A stretch of 6,439 nucleotides of DNA from Pseudomonadales bacterium (GTDB lineage: Bacteria; Pseudomonadota; Gammaproteobacteria; Pseudomonadales; Pseudohongiellaceae). The notes below the pieces were generated by a model that saw only the letters and a list, made by a program, of their open reading frames with translations, did not search any database and had not been told where the DNA came from. Position 1 is the stretch's first letter, and every line of letters starts with the position of its first letter. The stretch covers positions 1-6,439 of the forward strand of contig JAITMI010000161.1 of NCBI GenBank assembly GCA_031277435.1. The letters run 5' to 3'. The position numbers and the translations under genes are program-made. Shown here piece after piece: positions 1 to 5,977 of this stretch.

Positions 1-71
1 ACGCGGAGGCCGCCGGCAGCGCCGTTGGCGAAGAAGTGGCCGGCTTCTTCGACCTCGATTTCGGGCTGTGA
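1..71 (+). CDS. C-terminal end of an upstream protein, possibly YjgN/DUF898 family (partial)
   Basis: The frame beginning at base 3 is open for 22 codons and ends at TGA 69-71. Its residues include GEEVAGFFDLDFGL, an acidic and hydrophobic tail. The stop overlaps the GTG start of the next gene in a GTGA arrangement, a classic sign of translational coupling, and this is the best evidence that the frame is real. From memory of the families, DUF898 (YjgN-type) membrane proteins often precede M48 peptidases of this kind and end in a similar GEE...FD.D.G. tail, so that is the favoured identity. Too little is present to confirm it, and the start lies outside the window. Confidence 0.5.
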   Translation, partial: AEAAGSAVGEEVAGFFDLDFGL

Positions 72-1108
72 TCATGCAGGCGGCGGGCCGTTATTTTGCG
101 GCGGGCTGTGCGCGTTTCGTCGCGGTGCGGATTCGCCTCGTGGGGGACGATGGCTACGTCTACCTGGAGGATGCCGAGGGCCCGCTGTTGACGGTATTGC
201 CGCTGCGGCAACTGCGGGTATCGGCGCGTCTGGGTTCCTTGCCGCGTAAACTCTATCTGCCCGATGGCGCGTGTTTCGAGACGCCGGATAACGAGGCCAT
301 CGACCAGATGCTGCGCGCCAGCGGCGGCAATCAACAGCGGGTGAGTTTGCTGCATAGCATGGAAAAATCCTGGCGCATGGCGCTCGGCTCGATACTGGCC
401 ACGGTGGGCGTGATCGCCTTCATGGCGCTGGTCGGCGTGCCGTGGACCGCGCGGCAACTGGCCTTGCGCACGCCGCCGGTGGTAGCGCGCGCGGCCTCGG
501 AGCAAGCCATGCTCGGCCTCGAAAAAATCGGCGCGCTTGAAGACACGACGCTCAGCGCACAGCGCGTCAAGGAACTGCAAAAGCGCCTGGAGCATGTGAC
601 CGCCGCCATGCCGCCGGCTCCCGGCGGCTATCAGCTCATTCTCAAGAATGCGCCCATCCTCGGCCCCAATGCTTTCGCGCTGCCGGATGGGCGCATCGTC
701 ATGACCGATCAACTGGTCGCCCTGGCGCAAACGGACGATGAACTTGAAGGCGTGCTTGGCCATGAAGCCTCGCACGTCATTCGCGCCCACGGCCTGCAAA
801 GCGCGTATCAGGCGTCCATCATCCCGGTTTTGGTGGCCTTTGTTTCCGGCGATGTTGCATCGATCGGCCAGTCAGCCGTGCTATTGCCGGGCATTGTGTT
901 GCAATCGAATTATTCCAAGAGCTTCGAGCAAGAGGCGGACGACGATGCCGCGCTGGCGCTTGAGCGCGTCGGCATTGACCCCGCGCATTTGGCGGATTTA
1001 CTGGAGCGGATTGAGCGGGAGCATTGCGGGGACGAAGGCTGCGGCGCCACCTGGCTCGGCACGCACCCGGAAACCGTGGTGCGCGCCGCCCATTTGCGCA
1101 AGGAATGA
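68..1108 (+). CDS. Membrane-anchored M48 family zinc metallopeptidase
   Basis: This is a predicted zinc-dependent endopeptidase of the M48 (Ste24/HtpX/BepA-like) family, 346 residues if GTG 68 is used; ATG 74 is the alternative. GTG is preferred because it overlaps the preceding stop by four bases and no clear Shine-Dalgarno is seen. Residues ~8-85 form an N-terminal beta-rich domain resembling the one that precedes the peptidase in this subgroup (DUF7092-like, from memory). A single hydrophobic segment at about 104-128 should anchor it in the inner membrane. The catalytic motif HEASH is at residues 232-236. The third zinc ligand is probably E287 in the motif EQEAD (287-291). The C-terminus has THPE followed by an Arg, as usual for M48. 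Such proteases are linked to membrane or periplasmic protein quality control; the substrate here is unknown. All key residues are present and nothing looks truncated. Confidence 0.88.
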   Translation: MIMQAAGRYFAAGCARFVAVRIRLVGDDGYVYLEDAEGPLLTVLPLRQLRVSARLGSLPRKLYLPDGACFETPDNEAIDQMLRASGGNQQRVSLLHSMEKSWRMALGSILATVGVIAFMALVGVPWTARQLALRTPPVVARAASEQAMLGLEKIGALEDTTLSAQRVKELQKRLEHVTAAMPPAPGGYQLILKNAPILGPNAFALPDGRIVMTDQLVALAQTDDELEGVLGHEASHVIRAHGLQSAYQASIIPVLVAFVSGDVASIGQSAVLLPGIVLQSNYSKSFEQEADDDAALALERVGIDPAHLADLLERIEREHCGDEGCGATWLGTHPETVVRAAHLRKE

Positions 1109-1133
1109 CGCGGTTTTGCCTTTATATTTTGCG

Positions 1134-1161
1134 TTGAAGCCTTACATTCAAGCACTATACA
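1134..1161 (+). promoter_or_regulatory. Possible sigma70 promoter of apbC
   Basis: TTGAAG (1134-1139) and TATACA (1156-1161) are separated by 16 bp, each matching 4 of 6 consensus bases. The spacer between the M48 gene and apbC is AT-rich compared with its surroundings. Transcription would begin near 1168, giving a leader of about 38 nt to ATG 1206. The call rests on motif matching only. Confidence 0.35.
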
Positions 1162-1172
1162 TTCAAACCCTA
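1143..1172. repeat. Two tandem copies of a 15-bp unit
   Basis: TACATTCAAGCACTA (1143-1157) is followed directly by TACATTCAAACCCTA (1158-1172), 13 of 15 bases identical. The duplication covers the candidate -10 region upstream of apbC, and each copy ends in a CTATA-like element. It could be a slippage duplication that produced a second -10-like hexamer. Confidence 0.6.
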
Positions 1173-1205
1173 TAGCACTTGCCCTCGTTTACCGCAAAGT
1201 CCGTC

Positions 1206-2033
1206 ATGAACATACCCAAAAGCCCCAACCTCTCACAAGTCAAACATATTATCGCCGTCGCCTCCGGCAAGGGCGGCGTCGGCAAATCCACCACCGCGGT
1301 CAATCTGGCCCTGGCGCTAGGCAAGCTCGGCAGCAGGGCGGGCCTGTTCGACGCCGACATCTACGGCCCCAGCCTGCCCTTGATGCTGGGCGCCGCCGGT
1401 TCGCGACCGCGCGTCGTCAATGGCAAGCAGATGGAGCCGATCAGCGCGCACGGCATTCGCTGCAATTCCGTCGGTTTTCTGGTCGATGACATTCAAGCGA
1501 TGGCCTGGCGCGGGCCGATGGCGGTCGGCGCCTTCAACCAGATTCTCAACGACACCTCTTGGGGCGAACTCGACTTTCTAGTCATCGACATGCCGCCCGG
1601 TACCGGCGACATCCAGCTCAGCCTCGCGCAAGCGGTGCCCGTCAGCGGCGCCGTCATCGTCACCACGCCGCAGGACGTGGCGCTGCTCGACGCCAGGCGC
1701 GGCATCGAAATGTTCCGCAAGGTACAGGTGCCGATTCTGGGCGTGGTGGAAAACATGAGCCTGCATGTGTGCAGCAATTGCGGCCACATCGAACACATCT
1801 TTGGCGAAGGCGGCGCGCGGCGCATCGCCAATACTTATGGCGTGGAACTGCTCGGCGCATTGCCCCTGGACAGCCGCATCCGCGAACAATGCGACGCCGG
1901 CACGCCAGCCGTGGCCGCCGATCCGCAGGGGCAGGCCGCCGGCATTTATCTGCGCATCGCCGAGCGCGTGCGGGAGCAATTGGCGGATGCCGGAGAGAGC
2001 GTGGGGCCGAGTATTGAGGTGAGTGATGATTGA
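1206..2033 (+). CDS. apbC: Iron-sulfur cluster carrier ATPase ApbC/Mrp, short form
   Basis: This is a P-loop NTPase of the Mrp/NBP35/ApbC family, which binds a 4Fe-4S cluster and transfers it to apoproteins in the cytoplasm. With ATG 1206 it has 275 residues. The deviant Walker A motif GKGGVGKST is at 21-29, and the cluster-binding CxxC pair is C189-S-N-C192. An IDMPPGTGD motif lies in the middle. The protein starts almost directly at the P-loop domain, so the ~90-residue N-terminal MIP18/DUF59 domain of the ~370-residue E. coli Mrp is missing. Short forms are known, and the spacer has no room for a lost domain. An upstream in-frame TTG at 1179 would add nine residues; ATG is preferred because it places VKHIIAVASGKGG at the usual distance, though neither start has a good ribosome binding site. 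The gene converges on darP. Confidence 0.93.
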   Translation: MNIPKSPNLSQVKHIIAVASGKGGVGKSTTAVNLALALGKLGSRAGLFDADIYGPSLPLMLGAAGSRPRVVNGKQMEPISAHGIRCNSVGFLVDDIQAMAWRGPMAVGAFNQILNDTSWGELDFLVIDMPPGTGDIQLSLAQAVPVSGAVIVTTPQDVALLDARRGIEMFRKVQVPILGVVENMSLHVCSNCGHIEHIFGEGGARRIANTYGVELLGALPLDSRIREQCDAGTPAVAADPQGQAAGIYLRIAERVREQLADAGESVGPSIEVSDD

Positions 2034-2050
2034 GGCGCCAAGCCTCAATC
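2028..2050. terminator. Hairpin shared by the convergent apbC and darP ends
   Basis: GATTGAGGC (2028-2036) and its perfect reverse complement GCCTCAATC (2042-2050) flank a 5-nt loop GCCAA. The apbC stop (2031-2033) lies in one arm and the darP stop (complement of 2045-2047) in the other. No run of T follows on either strand, so it is not a canonical intrinsic terminator. It could slow polymerase or protect 3' ends of both convergent transcripts. Confidence 0.55.
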
Positions 2051-2563
2051 TTCGCTTTCGCTAATCTCCCGCAACATCTGAAACAACTTACGCGCCGCCG
2101 CCGGCGGTTTTTGCTGTTCTTGTTCCTTGCGTGCTTGACGGATCAGTTGGTTTAGAACTTGAATATCAGCGCCTGAATGCTGGGCCACGTAAGCGCCCAA
2201 AGCATCCTTGCCGCCAGTGAGCAGAGCGTCGCGCTGCTGTTCCAATTGCTGAAAGCGGCGTTTGGCGAGCGTGACGTTCTGGTGTAATTCGCCGTGGATG
2301 CGCGCCAGCGTGTCCTCATCCAATTCCCGCATTACCTTGCCGATAAACTGCAATTGCCGCCGCTGCGCACCGTGTTTGTTGGGCAGGGCTTTGTACTCGT
2401 TGATGGCGTCCAGCAAACGCTGCGGCAATTCGCAGCGCGCCACGATGGAGTCAGGCAAACCAATCAGCTCGGCGCCCAGCTCTTGCAGCGCTTCCACCTC
2501 GCGTTTGCGCTGGCTTTTGCTGTTGGGGTCCGGCGCTTTGTCGCCTTCGAATTTTTCATTCAT
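2045..2563 (-). CDS. darP: Ribosome biogenesis factor DarP (YjgA, DUF615)
   Basis: The 172-residue product matches the DarP/YjgA family (E. coli ~183 aa), a small, highly charged, alpha-helical protein that associates with late 50S precursors and helps mature the large subunit. Recognisable features are SKSQRKREVEALQ near residue 16, then an ELIGLPDS segment, the AINEYKALPNKHGAQRRQLQ block in the middle, and a Gln/Lys/Arg-rich C-terminal helix. The gene starts 11 nt after the stop of the HPr gene, so it is most likely translated from the same transcript as rpoN-rapZ-HPr. No strong Shine-Dalgarno precedes ATG 2563, consistent with coupling. Its product has no obvious biochemical link to the other genes, so the association may simply be positional. 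Confidence 0.92.
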   Translation of the reverse strand: MNEKFEGDKAPDPNSKSQRKREVEALQELGAELIGLPDSIVARCELPQRLLDAINEYKALPNKHGAQRRQLQFIGKVMRELDEDTLARIHGELHQNVTLAKRRFQQLEQQRDALLTGGKDALGAYVAQHSGADIQVLNQLIRQARKEQEQQKPPAAARKLFQMLREISESED

Positions 2564-2574
2564 GCGATGGCGGC

Positions 2575-2841
2575 TCAGTCTTCGCCGAAGCGTTGTTCCA
2601 AGAGCTTGAGGATGGCGGCGAGCGCGGCGTCCTCGTCGCTGCCGTCCAGTTTCAGGTTCAGTTCGCTGCCTTGCGGGGCGGCCAGCAGCATCAGCGACAA
2701 AATGCTTTTGCCGTTCACGGATTTGTCGCCATTACTCAAAATGACTTTGCTGTTGAAGCCGCCGGCGGTGGCCACGAATTTAGCGGCGGCTCTGGCGTGC
2801 AGGCCGGCTTTATTGGGTACGACGATGGTAGTACTGATCAT
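2575..2841 (-). CDS. ptsH: HPr family phosphocarrier protein (HPr/NPr)
   Basis: The product has 88 residues from ATG 2841, the normal HPr size. It accepts phosphate from enzyme I on H15, within NKAGLHARAA, and passes it to EIIA-type proteins. S46 lies in NGKSIL, the position phosphorylated by HPr kinase in systems that have HprK. The C-terminus (ALAAILKLLEQRFGED) resembles the nitrogen-type NPr/PtsO, and the position after rapZ matches ptsO of E. coli, so it probably serves the PTS-Ntr branch rather than sugar uptake. A longer in-frame start near 2967 exists but would overlap rapZ and add a basic, unrelated leader, so it is rejected. Only a weak GAAG lies upstream as ribosome binding site. 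The 82-nt gap to rapZ contains a small GTGCG/CGCAC stem (2907-2920) and no EIIA gene. Confidence 0.93.
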   Translation of the reverse strand: MISTTIVVPNKAGLHARAAAKFVATAGGFNSKVILSNGDKSVNGKSILSLMLLAAPQGSELNLKLDGSDEDAALAAILKLLEQRFGED

Positions 2842-2923
2842 GCGTTTTGCTTCAAAAATGACAAATGGAAAACCACATGGACCACAAACGGCGGCCACGG
2901 CAAGCGGTGCGGGCGCGCACAGC

Positions 2924-3778
2924 CTACGACAAGTCCTTGTGACGCACCTGCGCATTATAACCGGCATGGAGAAAATGCTGATTGAGTTTTTCGCATAAGT
3001 GCACGGAGCGATGACGGCCCCCGGTGCAGCCCACCGCCACCGTGACGTAGCTGCGGTTGTTGGCCTGGTAACGCGGCAGCCAGTGTTCGAGAAAGGCGCT
3101 GATGTCGCGCAGCATGTCGTTTACTTCCGTTTGCTGCTCCAGATAGTCCCGTACCGGCTGATCGAGGCCGCTGAGCGGGCGCAGGGTTTCGATCCAGTAC
3201 GGATTGGGCAGGCAGCGCGCGTCGAATACGGTGTCGGCGTCCGCCGGCACGCCATTTTTGAACCCAAAGGACAAAAACTGCAAAGCCAGCCCCTTGGCGC
3301 CACGCGCGACCACGCGGTTCTTGATCACGTCGCGCAATTGATGCAGCGACAGCGCGCTGGTGTCGAGCGTGAGATCGGCTTGCGAGGCGATCGGTTCGAG
3401 CAGTTCGCGCTCATGCACGATGGCTTCGAACAGGCTCAATTCCTCGGTGGACAAGGGATGCTTGCGGCGGGTTTCGCTGAAGCGCTTGAGCAGGGTGTTG
3501 TCGTCGGCGTCGAGAAAAATGATCTGGCAATCGGCGGCGATTGCCCGCAACGCTTGGTAGAAATAGGGAAACTGTTCCAAATCCTCATAAAGATTGCGCG
3601 CGTCGATGCTCACCGCCACCGCATCGAGCTGCACCTGCTCATCGCTGAGGCGTTTGGCGAGCGCGGCCAGGAGGCTGGCGGGCAGGTTATCGACGCAGTA
3701 ATAACCAACATCCTCCAGCATGTGCAGGCAAGTGGTTTTACCCGATCCTGAGCGTCCGCTGACGATGATGAAGTGCAT
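2924..3778 (-). CDS. rapZ: RNase adapter RapZ (YvcJ/YhbJ family P-loop protein)
   Basis: At 284 residues it equals the E. coli RapZ length. RapZ is a cytoplasmic nucleotide-binding protein that senses glucosamine-6-phosphate and delivers sRNAs such as GlmZ to RNase E, thereby setting GlmS levels; many relatives outside enterics lack GlmZ and act through other routes. Walker A is GRSGSGKT at 8-15, followed by the family motif YYCVDNLP near 26-33. SFGFKNG and the DARCLPNPYW stretch lie near the start of the C-terminal domain. The conserved GCTGGRHRS is at 250-258. The start is well defined: GGAG (complement of 3787-3790) sits 8 nt before ATG 3778, and rpoN ends only 15 nt upstream, so the two genes share a transcript. 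No defect is seen. Confidence 0.96.
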   Translation of the reverse strand: MHFIIVSGRSGSGKTTCLHMLEDVGYYCVDNLPASLLAALAKRLSDEQVQLDAVAVSIDARNLYEDLEQFPYFYQALRAIAADCQIIFLDADDNTLLKRFSETRRKHPLSTEELSLFEAIVHERELLEPIASQADLTLDTSALSLHQLRDVIKNRVVARGAKGLALQFLSFGFKNGVPADADTVFDARCLPNPYWIETLRPLSGLDQPVRDYLEQQTEVNDMLRDISAFLEHWLPRYQANNRSYVTVAVGCTGGRHRSVHLCEKLNQHFLHAGYNAQVRHKDLS

Positions 3779-3793
3779 GGCCGCCGCTCCGTT

Positions 3794-5305
3794 TCACATG
3801 AGCTGCTTGCGTTCGTTGGAAGGCGCGATCGCCAGCACCTCGCGGTATTTGGCGATGGTGCGGCGCGCCACTTGAATGCCTTGCTCGGCCAATAAATCAG
3901 CGATTTTGCTATCGCTGAGCGGCTTTTTGGGGTTTTCCGCCGCCACCAGTTTTTTGATGACGGCGCGGATGGCGACCGATGAGCACTCGCCGCCAGCATC
4001 GGTATCGATGTGGCTGGAGAAAAAATATTTCAATTCAAAAATACCGCGCGGAGTGTGCATGTATTTTTGCGTGGTGACGCGGGAGATGGTTGATTCGTGC
4101 ATCTGCACCAAGGTGGCGATGTCGTGCAATACCAAGGGTTTCATCGCTTCCTCGCCGTGTTCGAGAAATTCCTTCTGATGTTCGACGATGCGCGTCGCCA
4201 CCTTGAGCAGCGTGTCGTTGCGGCTTTGCAGGCTTTTGATGAACCAGCGCGCTTCTTGCAGGCTGTCGCGCAGAAAGGCGTTGTCGCTGTCGCGGCCACT
4301 GCGGGTGAGCGCGGCGTATTGCGGGTTGACGCGGATGCGCGGCGCGGTGTCGGGGTTCAATTCCACTTTCCATTCACCGTTGTGTTTGCTGACGAACACG
4401 TCGGGCACGATGTATGTGGTTTCCGCCGGCGTGATGCCGGCGCCAGGGCGTGGGTTGAGGCCGCGGATAATATCGACCGCTCGTTTCAATTCCGGTTCGC
4501 GGATACGCAAATTGCGCATGATGTGGTTGTAGTCGCGGCTGGCGAGTTCGCCCAGATGATTGGCGACGATTTTTTCGGCGATGTCGATGCCAGGATACGC
4601 TTGGCGGTCGAGCTGCTTGAGCTGGATCGAAAGGCATTCTCGAGTGTCGCGGTAGCCCACGCCCACCGGGTCGAATTGTTGAATACGGTGCAGCACCGCG
4701 AGAACTTCGTCTTCTTCAATGTCGAGTTCGGCGGCCAATCCCGAGCGGATCGAGTCGAGCGGGGAGGCGAGCTGGCCATTGACATCGATGGCGTCGATCA
4801 AGGCGAGGGCGATCAGGCGGTCGCGGTCGGACATCGGCGTCAGGTTGAGTTGCCACAAGAGATGATCTTGCAAGGTTTCGTCAACGCTGTTGCGTTCCTC
4901 GAAACTGTTTTCGAATTCCTCGCCTTCGCCGTTATGGCCGAGATGCGTGCCGCCATTGATGTAGATGTCGTCCCAAGAGCCATCTACCGCAAGCTGTTCT
5001 GGAATGTCATGCTCGTTCCAGTTTTGTTCGGGGGAAAAATCCGGCGCCTCGTCGAACTCGTCGCGCGCGGCGCCTTCACTAGTGCTTTGCGGGGCGTTGT
5101 TGAAATCAAAGGGGGAGTCTTTGCCGGCGTCTTGAGCGGGGCTGTCAAAATCCTCGTCGAGTTCCAGCATGGGGTTGGATTCCAGCACTTCTTGGATTTC
5201 CTGTTGCAAATCCAAGGTAGACAGTTGCAGCAGCTTGATCGCCTGCTGCAACTGCGGCGTCATGGTGAGCTGCTGGCCGAGTTTGAGCTGTAACGACAAT
5301 TTCAT
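3794..5305 (-). CDS. rpoN: RNA polymerase sigma-54 factor RpoN
   Basis: RpoN directs RNA polymerase to -24/-12 promoters that need an enhancer-binding ATPase for opening. From ATG 5305 the product has 503 residues, slightly longer than the 477 of E. coli. Region I (1-~48) is the Gln/Leu-rich activator-responsive segment starting MKLSLQLKLGQQLTMTPQLQ. Region II (~48-138) is a long acidic linker rich in Asp, Glu and Asn, which accounts for the extra length. The core-binding domain starts near SVDETLQDHLLWQL (140-153). A helix-turn-helix lies at about 390-412 (VQMHESTISRV), and the RpoN box ARRTIAKYRE is at 480-489. The frame remains open upstream to 5440, but that Pro/Leu/Arg-rich extension is unlike the family and would cover the predicted promoter. 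No clear ribosome binding site precedes ATG 5305. rapZ follows after 15 nt. Confidence 0.97.
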   Translation of the reverse strand: MKLSLQLKLGQQLTMTPQLQQAIKLLQLSTLDLQQEIQEVLESNPMLELDEDFDSPAQDAGKDSPFDFNNAPQSTSEGAARDEFDEAPDFSPEQNWNEHDIPEQLAVDGSWDDIYINGGTHLGHNGEGEEFENSFEERNSVDETLQDHLLWQLNLTPMSDRDRLIALALIDAIDVNGQLASPLDSIRSGLAAELDIEEDEVLAVLHRIQQFDPVGVGYRDTRECLSIQLKQLDRQAYPGIDIAEKIVANHLGELASRDYNHIMRNLRIREPELKRAVDIIRGLNPRPGAGITPAETTYIVPDVFVSKHNGEWKVELNPDTAPRIRVNPQYAALTRSGRDSDNAFLRDSLQEARWFIKSLQSRNDTLLKVATRIVEHQKEFLEHGEEAMKPLVLHDIATLVQMHESTISRVTTQKYMHTPRGIFELKYFFSSHIDTDAGGECSSVAIRAVIKKLVAAENPKKPLSDSKIADLLAEQGIQVARRTIAKYREVLAIAPSNERKQLM

Positions 5306-5341
5306 GACAACTGTTTCAAGATAAGCGCGGACCCGCGAGAA

Positions 5342-5356
5342 ACGCGCCAAGCGCGT
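5342..5356. other. Short perfect inverted repeat in the predicted rpoN leader
   Basis: ACGCGC (5342-5347) and GCGCGT (5351-5356) flank a 3-nt spacer CAA. It lies a few bases downstream of the transcription start predicted from the -24/-12 element. It could be a leader hairpin or an operator-like site, but short GC-rich inverted repeats are common by chance in this composition. Confidence 0.4.
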
Positions 5357-5370
5357 GGGGCTCGGGGATA

Positions 5371-5390
5371 GTAGCAAAATTCGTGCCGGG
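5371..5390 (-). promoter_or_regulatory. Candidate sigma54 (-24/-12) promoter of rpoN
   Basis: Read on the minus strand, the stretch contains GGCACG, four bases, then TTGCT, matching the sigma54 consensus TGGCACG-N4-TTGCW except that the first T is C. The invariant GG (5387-5386) and GC (5375-5374) are separated by exactly 10 bp, as required. Transcription would start near 5362, leaving a leader of about 57 nt before rpoN ATG 5305. An upstream enhancer-binding site is not identified. The element could activate rpoN, or let sigma54 holoenzyme repress it by binding; negative autoregulation of rpoN is known in several proteobacteria. Confidence 0.55.
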
Positions 5391-5425
5391 GGCAATAGAG
5401 GACTGAGGCGGGGAGTGGCGAGGCC

Positions 5426-5448
5426 GCCTGGCGTGAGCAATGTCAGGC
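5426..5448. repeat. GCCTGGC/GTCAGGC hairpin at the 3' end of the small ORF
   Basis: GCCTGGC (5426-5432) and GTCAGGC (5442-5448) can pair over 7 bp with one G-T wobble around a 9-nt loop. The stop codon of the adjacent minus-strand ORF (complement of 5443-5445) is inside the GTCAGGC arm. A GCGTGAGC octamer (5431-5438) next to it recurs at 5955-5962, also just before a GTCAGGC. No T-run follows, so terminator function is doubtful. Together with 5931-5974 and 6348-6369 it forms a small set of related boundary elements. Confidence 0.45.
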
Positions 5449-5913
5449 GCGCAGGCGCTCCAGCTTGCTGGCCATCGGCTCGCCACTGGCGATGAGCTGA
5501 TTGTGGTGGTTTTCACAGATCAGCCACTGCATTTTCCTTGCGACAACATAATACTCAACGAACGGCAGCGCCTGCAGGACGGCGCAAATGGGTTCGATGG
5601 TGGATTCATAGAGCCAGAAGTTGCCTTGCTTTTTTGGCGAGTCAGCCTCTACGACAAACCAAACCGGCTCATCGGAATTAACCAGCGCTTTTAGCGTTGC
5701 CAAGGTATCGAGCGGCGGATTCATGTAAGCCACTGGTTCGCGCAGCGCCTCCCACCACCAAGCCGCCGCAACGGCGCTCTTGCTTAAGGTAGTGCGGTTC
5801 AACATGATGCGCTCAAGGATGGCTTGATAGCGATGTGGCGCAACGAGTTTCATGCCGTCTTCAATCCCGAGCGCCTTCGCGGCTTTCGTTATTTGCTCCC
5901 GTATCGTATCCAT
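5443..5913 (-). CDS. Uncharacterised 156-residue protein with a WLICENHHN motif
   Basis: No function can be assigned. The protein is cytoplasmic in appearance, with no signal peptide or membrane segment. Notable segments are WWWEALREP (52-60), VWFVVEADSP (84-93), GNFWLYEST (97-105) and EYYVVARKMQWLICENHHN (120-138). The pattern of EYYxV, then WLICENHH, recalls a family of small proteins of unknown function (DUF6756-like, from memory) often found in accessory regions; a homology search must confirm this. The His-His and acidic residues could bind metal but this is speculation. ATG 5913 has a GGA five bases upstream. The stop lies within a GCCTGAC element, and the next minus-strand gene, rpoN, is 137 nt downstream. 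Codon use and overall composition look less GC-biased than the rpoN operon. Confidence 0.75.
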   Translation of the reverse strand: MDTIREQITKAAKALGIEDGMKLVAPHRYQAILERIMLNRTTLSKSAVAAAWWWEALREPVAYMNPPLDTLATLKALVNSDEPVWFVVEADSPKKQGNFWLYESTIEPICAVLQALPFVEYYVVARKMQWLICENHHNQLIASGEPMASKLERLRA

Positions 5914-5930
5914 GAGTGTCCAATGCCAAA

Positions 5931-5974
5931 GCTAAGCGGTGGTTACGCCGTTCAGCGTGAGCGCAGCGTCAGGC
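5931..5974 (-). other. Imperfect cassette-boundary-like element between two small ORFs
   Basis: Between the stop at 5978 and the start at 5913 the minus strand reads GCCTGAC, about 30 bases, then GCTTAGC. GCCTGAC and GCTTAGC sit where the R'' (RYYYAAC) and R' (GTTRRRY) boxes of an integron attC would sit, but both deviate: TGAC for TAAC, and GCTTAGC for GTTAGGC. An internal GCG-TGAG-CGC stem (5955-5964) exists, yet the outer arms pair poorly. It may be a degenerate attC, a REP-type repeat, or plain intergenic sequence. Confidence 0.25.
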
Positions 5975-5977
5975 ATT

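Noticed and set aside
1179..1205. TTG start for ApbC nine codons upstream
   Set aside because: No ribosome binding site, the added residues are not family-like, and the candidate promoter start site near 1168 would leave almost no leader.
2842..2967. N-terminal extension of the HPr protein by 42 residues
   Set aside because: It would overlap rapZ, is Arg/Cys-rich and unrelated to HPr; the family start with H at position 15 fits ATG 2841 exactly.
2294..2998. 234-codon open frame on the + strand
   Set aside because: It runs antisense across darP, the HPr gene and the spacer between HPr and rapZ, crossing gene boundaries without any recognisable domain.
2999..3751. 250-codon open frame on the + strand
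   Set aside because: Antisense to rapZ, which has all its family motifs in the other direction; no domain is recognisable in the + strand product.
4097..5293. 398-codon open frame on the + strand
   Set aside because: It is fully antisense to rpoN, whose product is unmistakable over this span; the frame stays open because of the GC-biased codon positions and has a repetitive Val/Phe/Asp-rich composition with no recognisable motif.
5306..5440. N-terminal extension of RpoN by 45 residues
   Set aside because: The extension is Pro/Leu/Arg-rich, unlike any RpoN N-terminus, and would contain the -24/-12 element; the family start MKLSLQLK at 5305 is clear.
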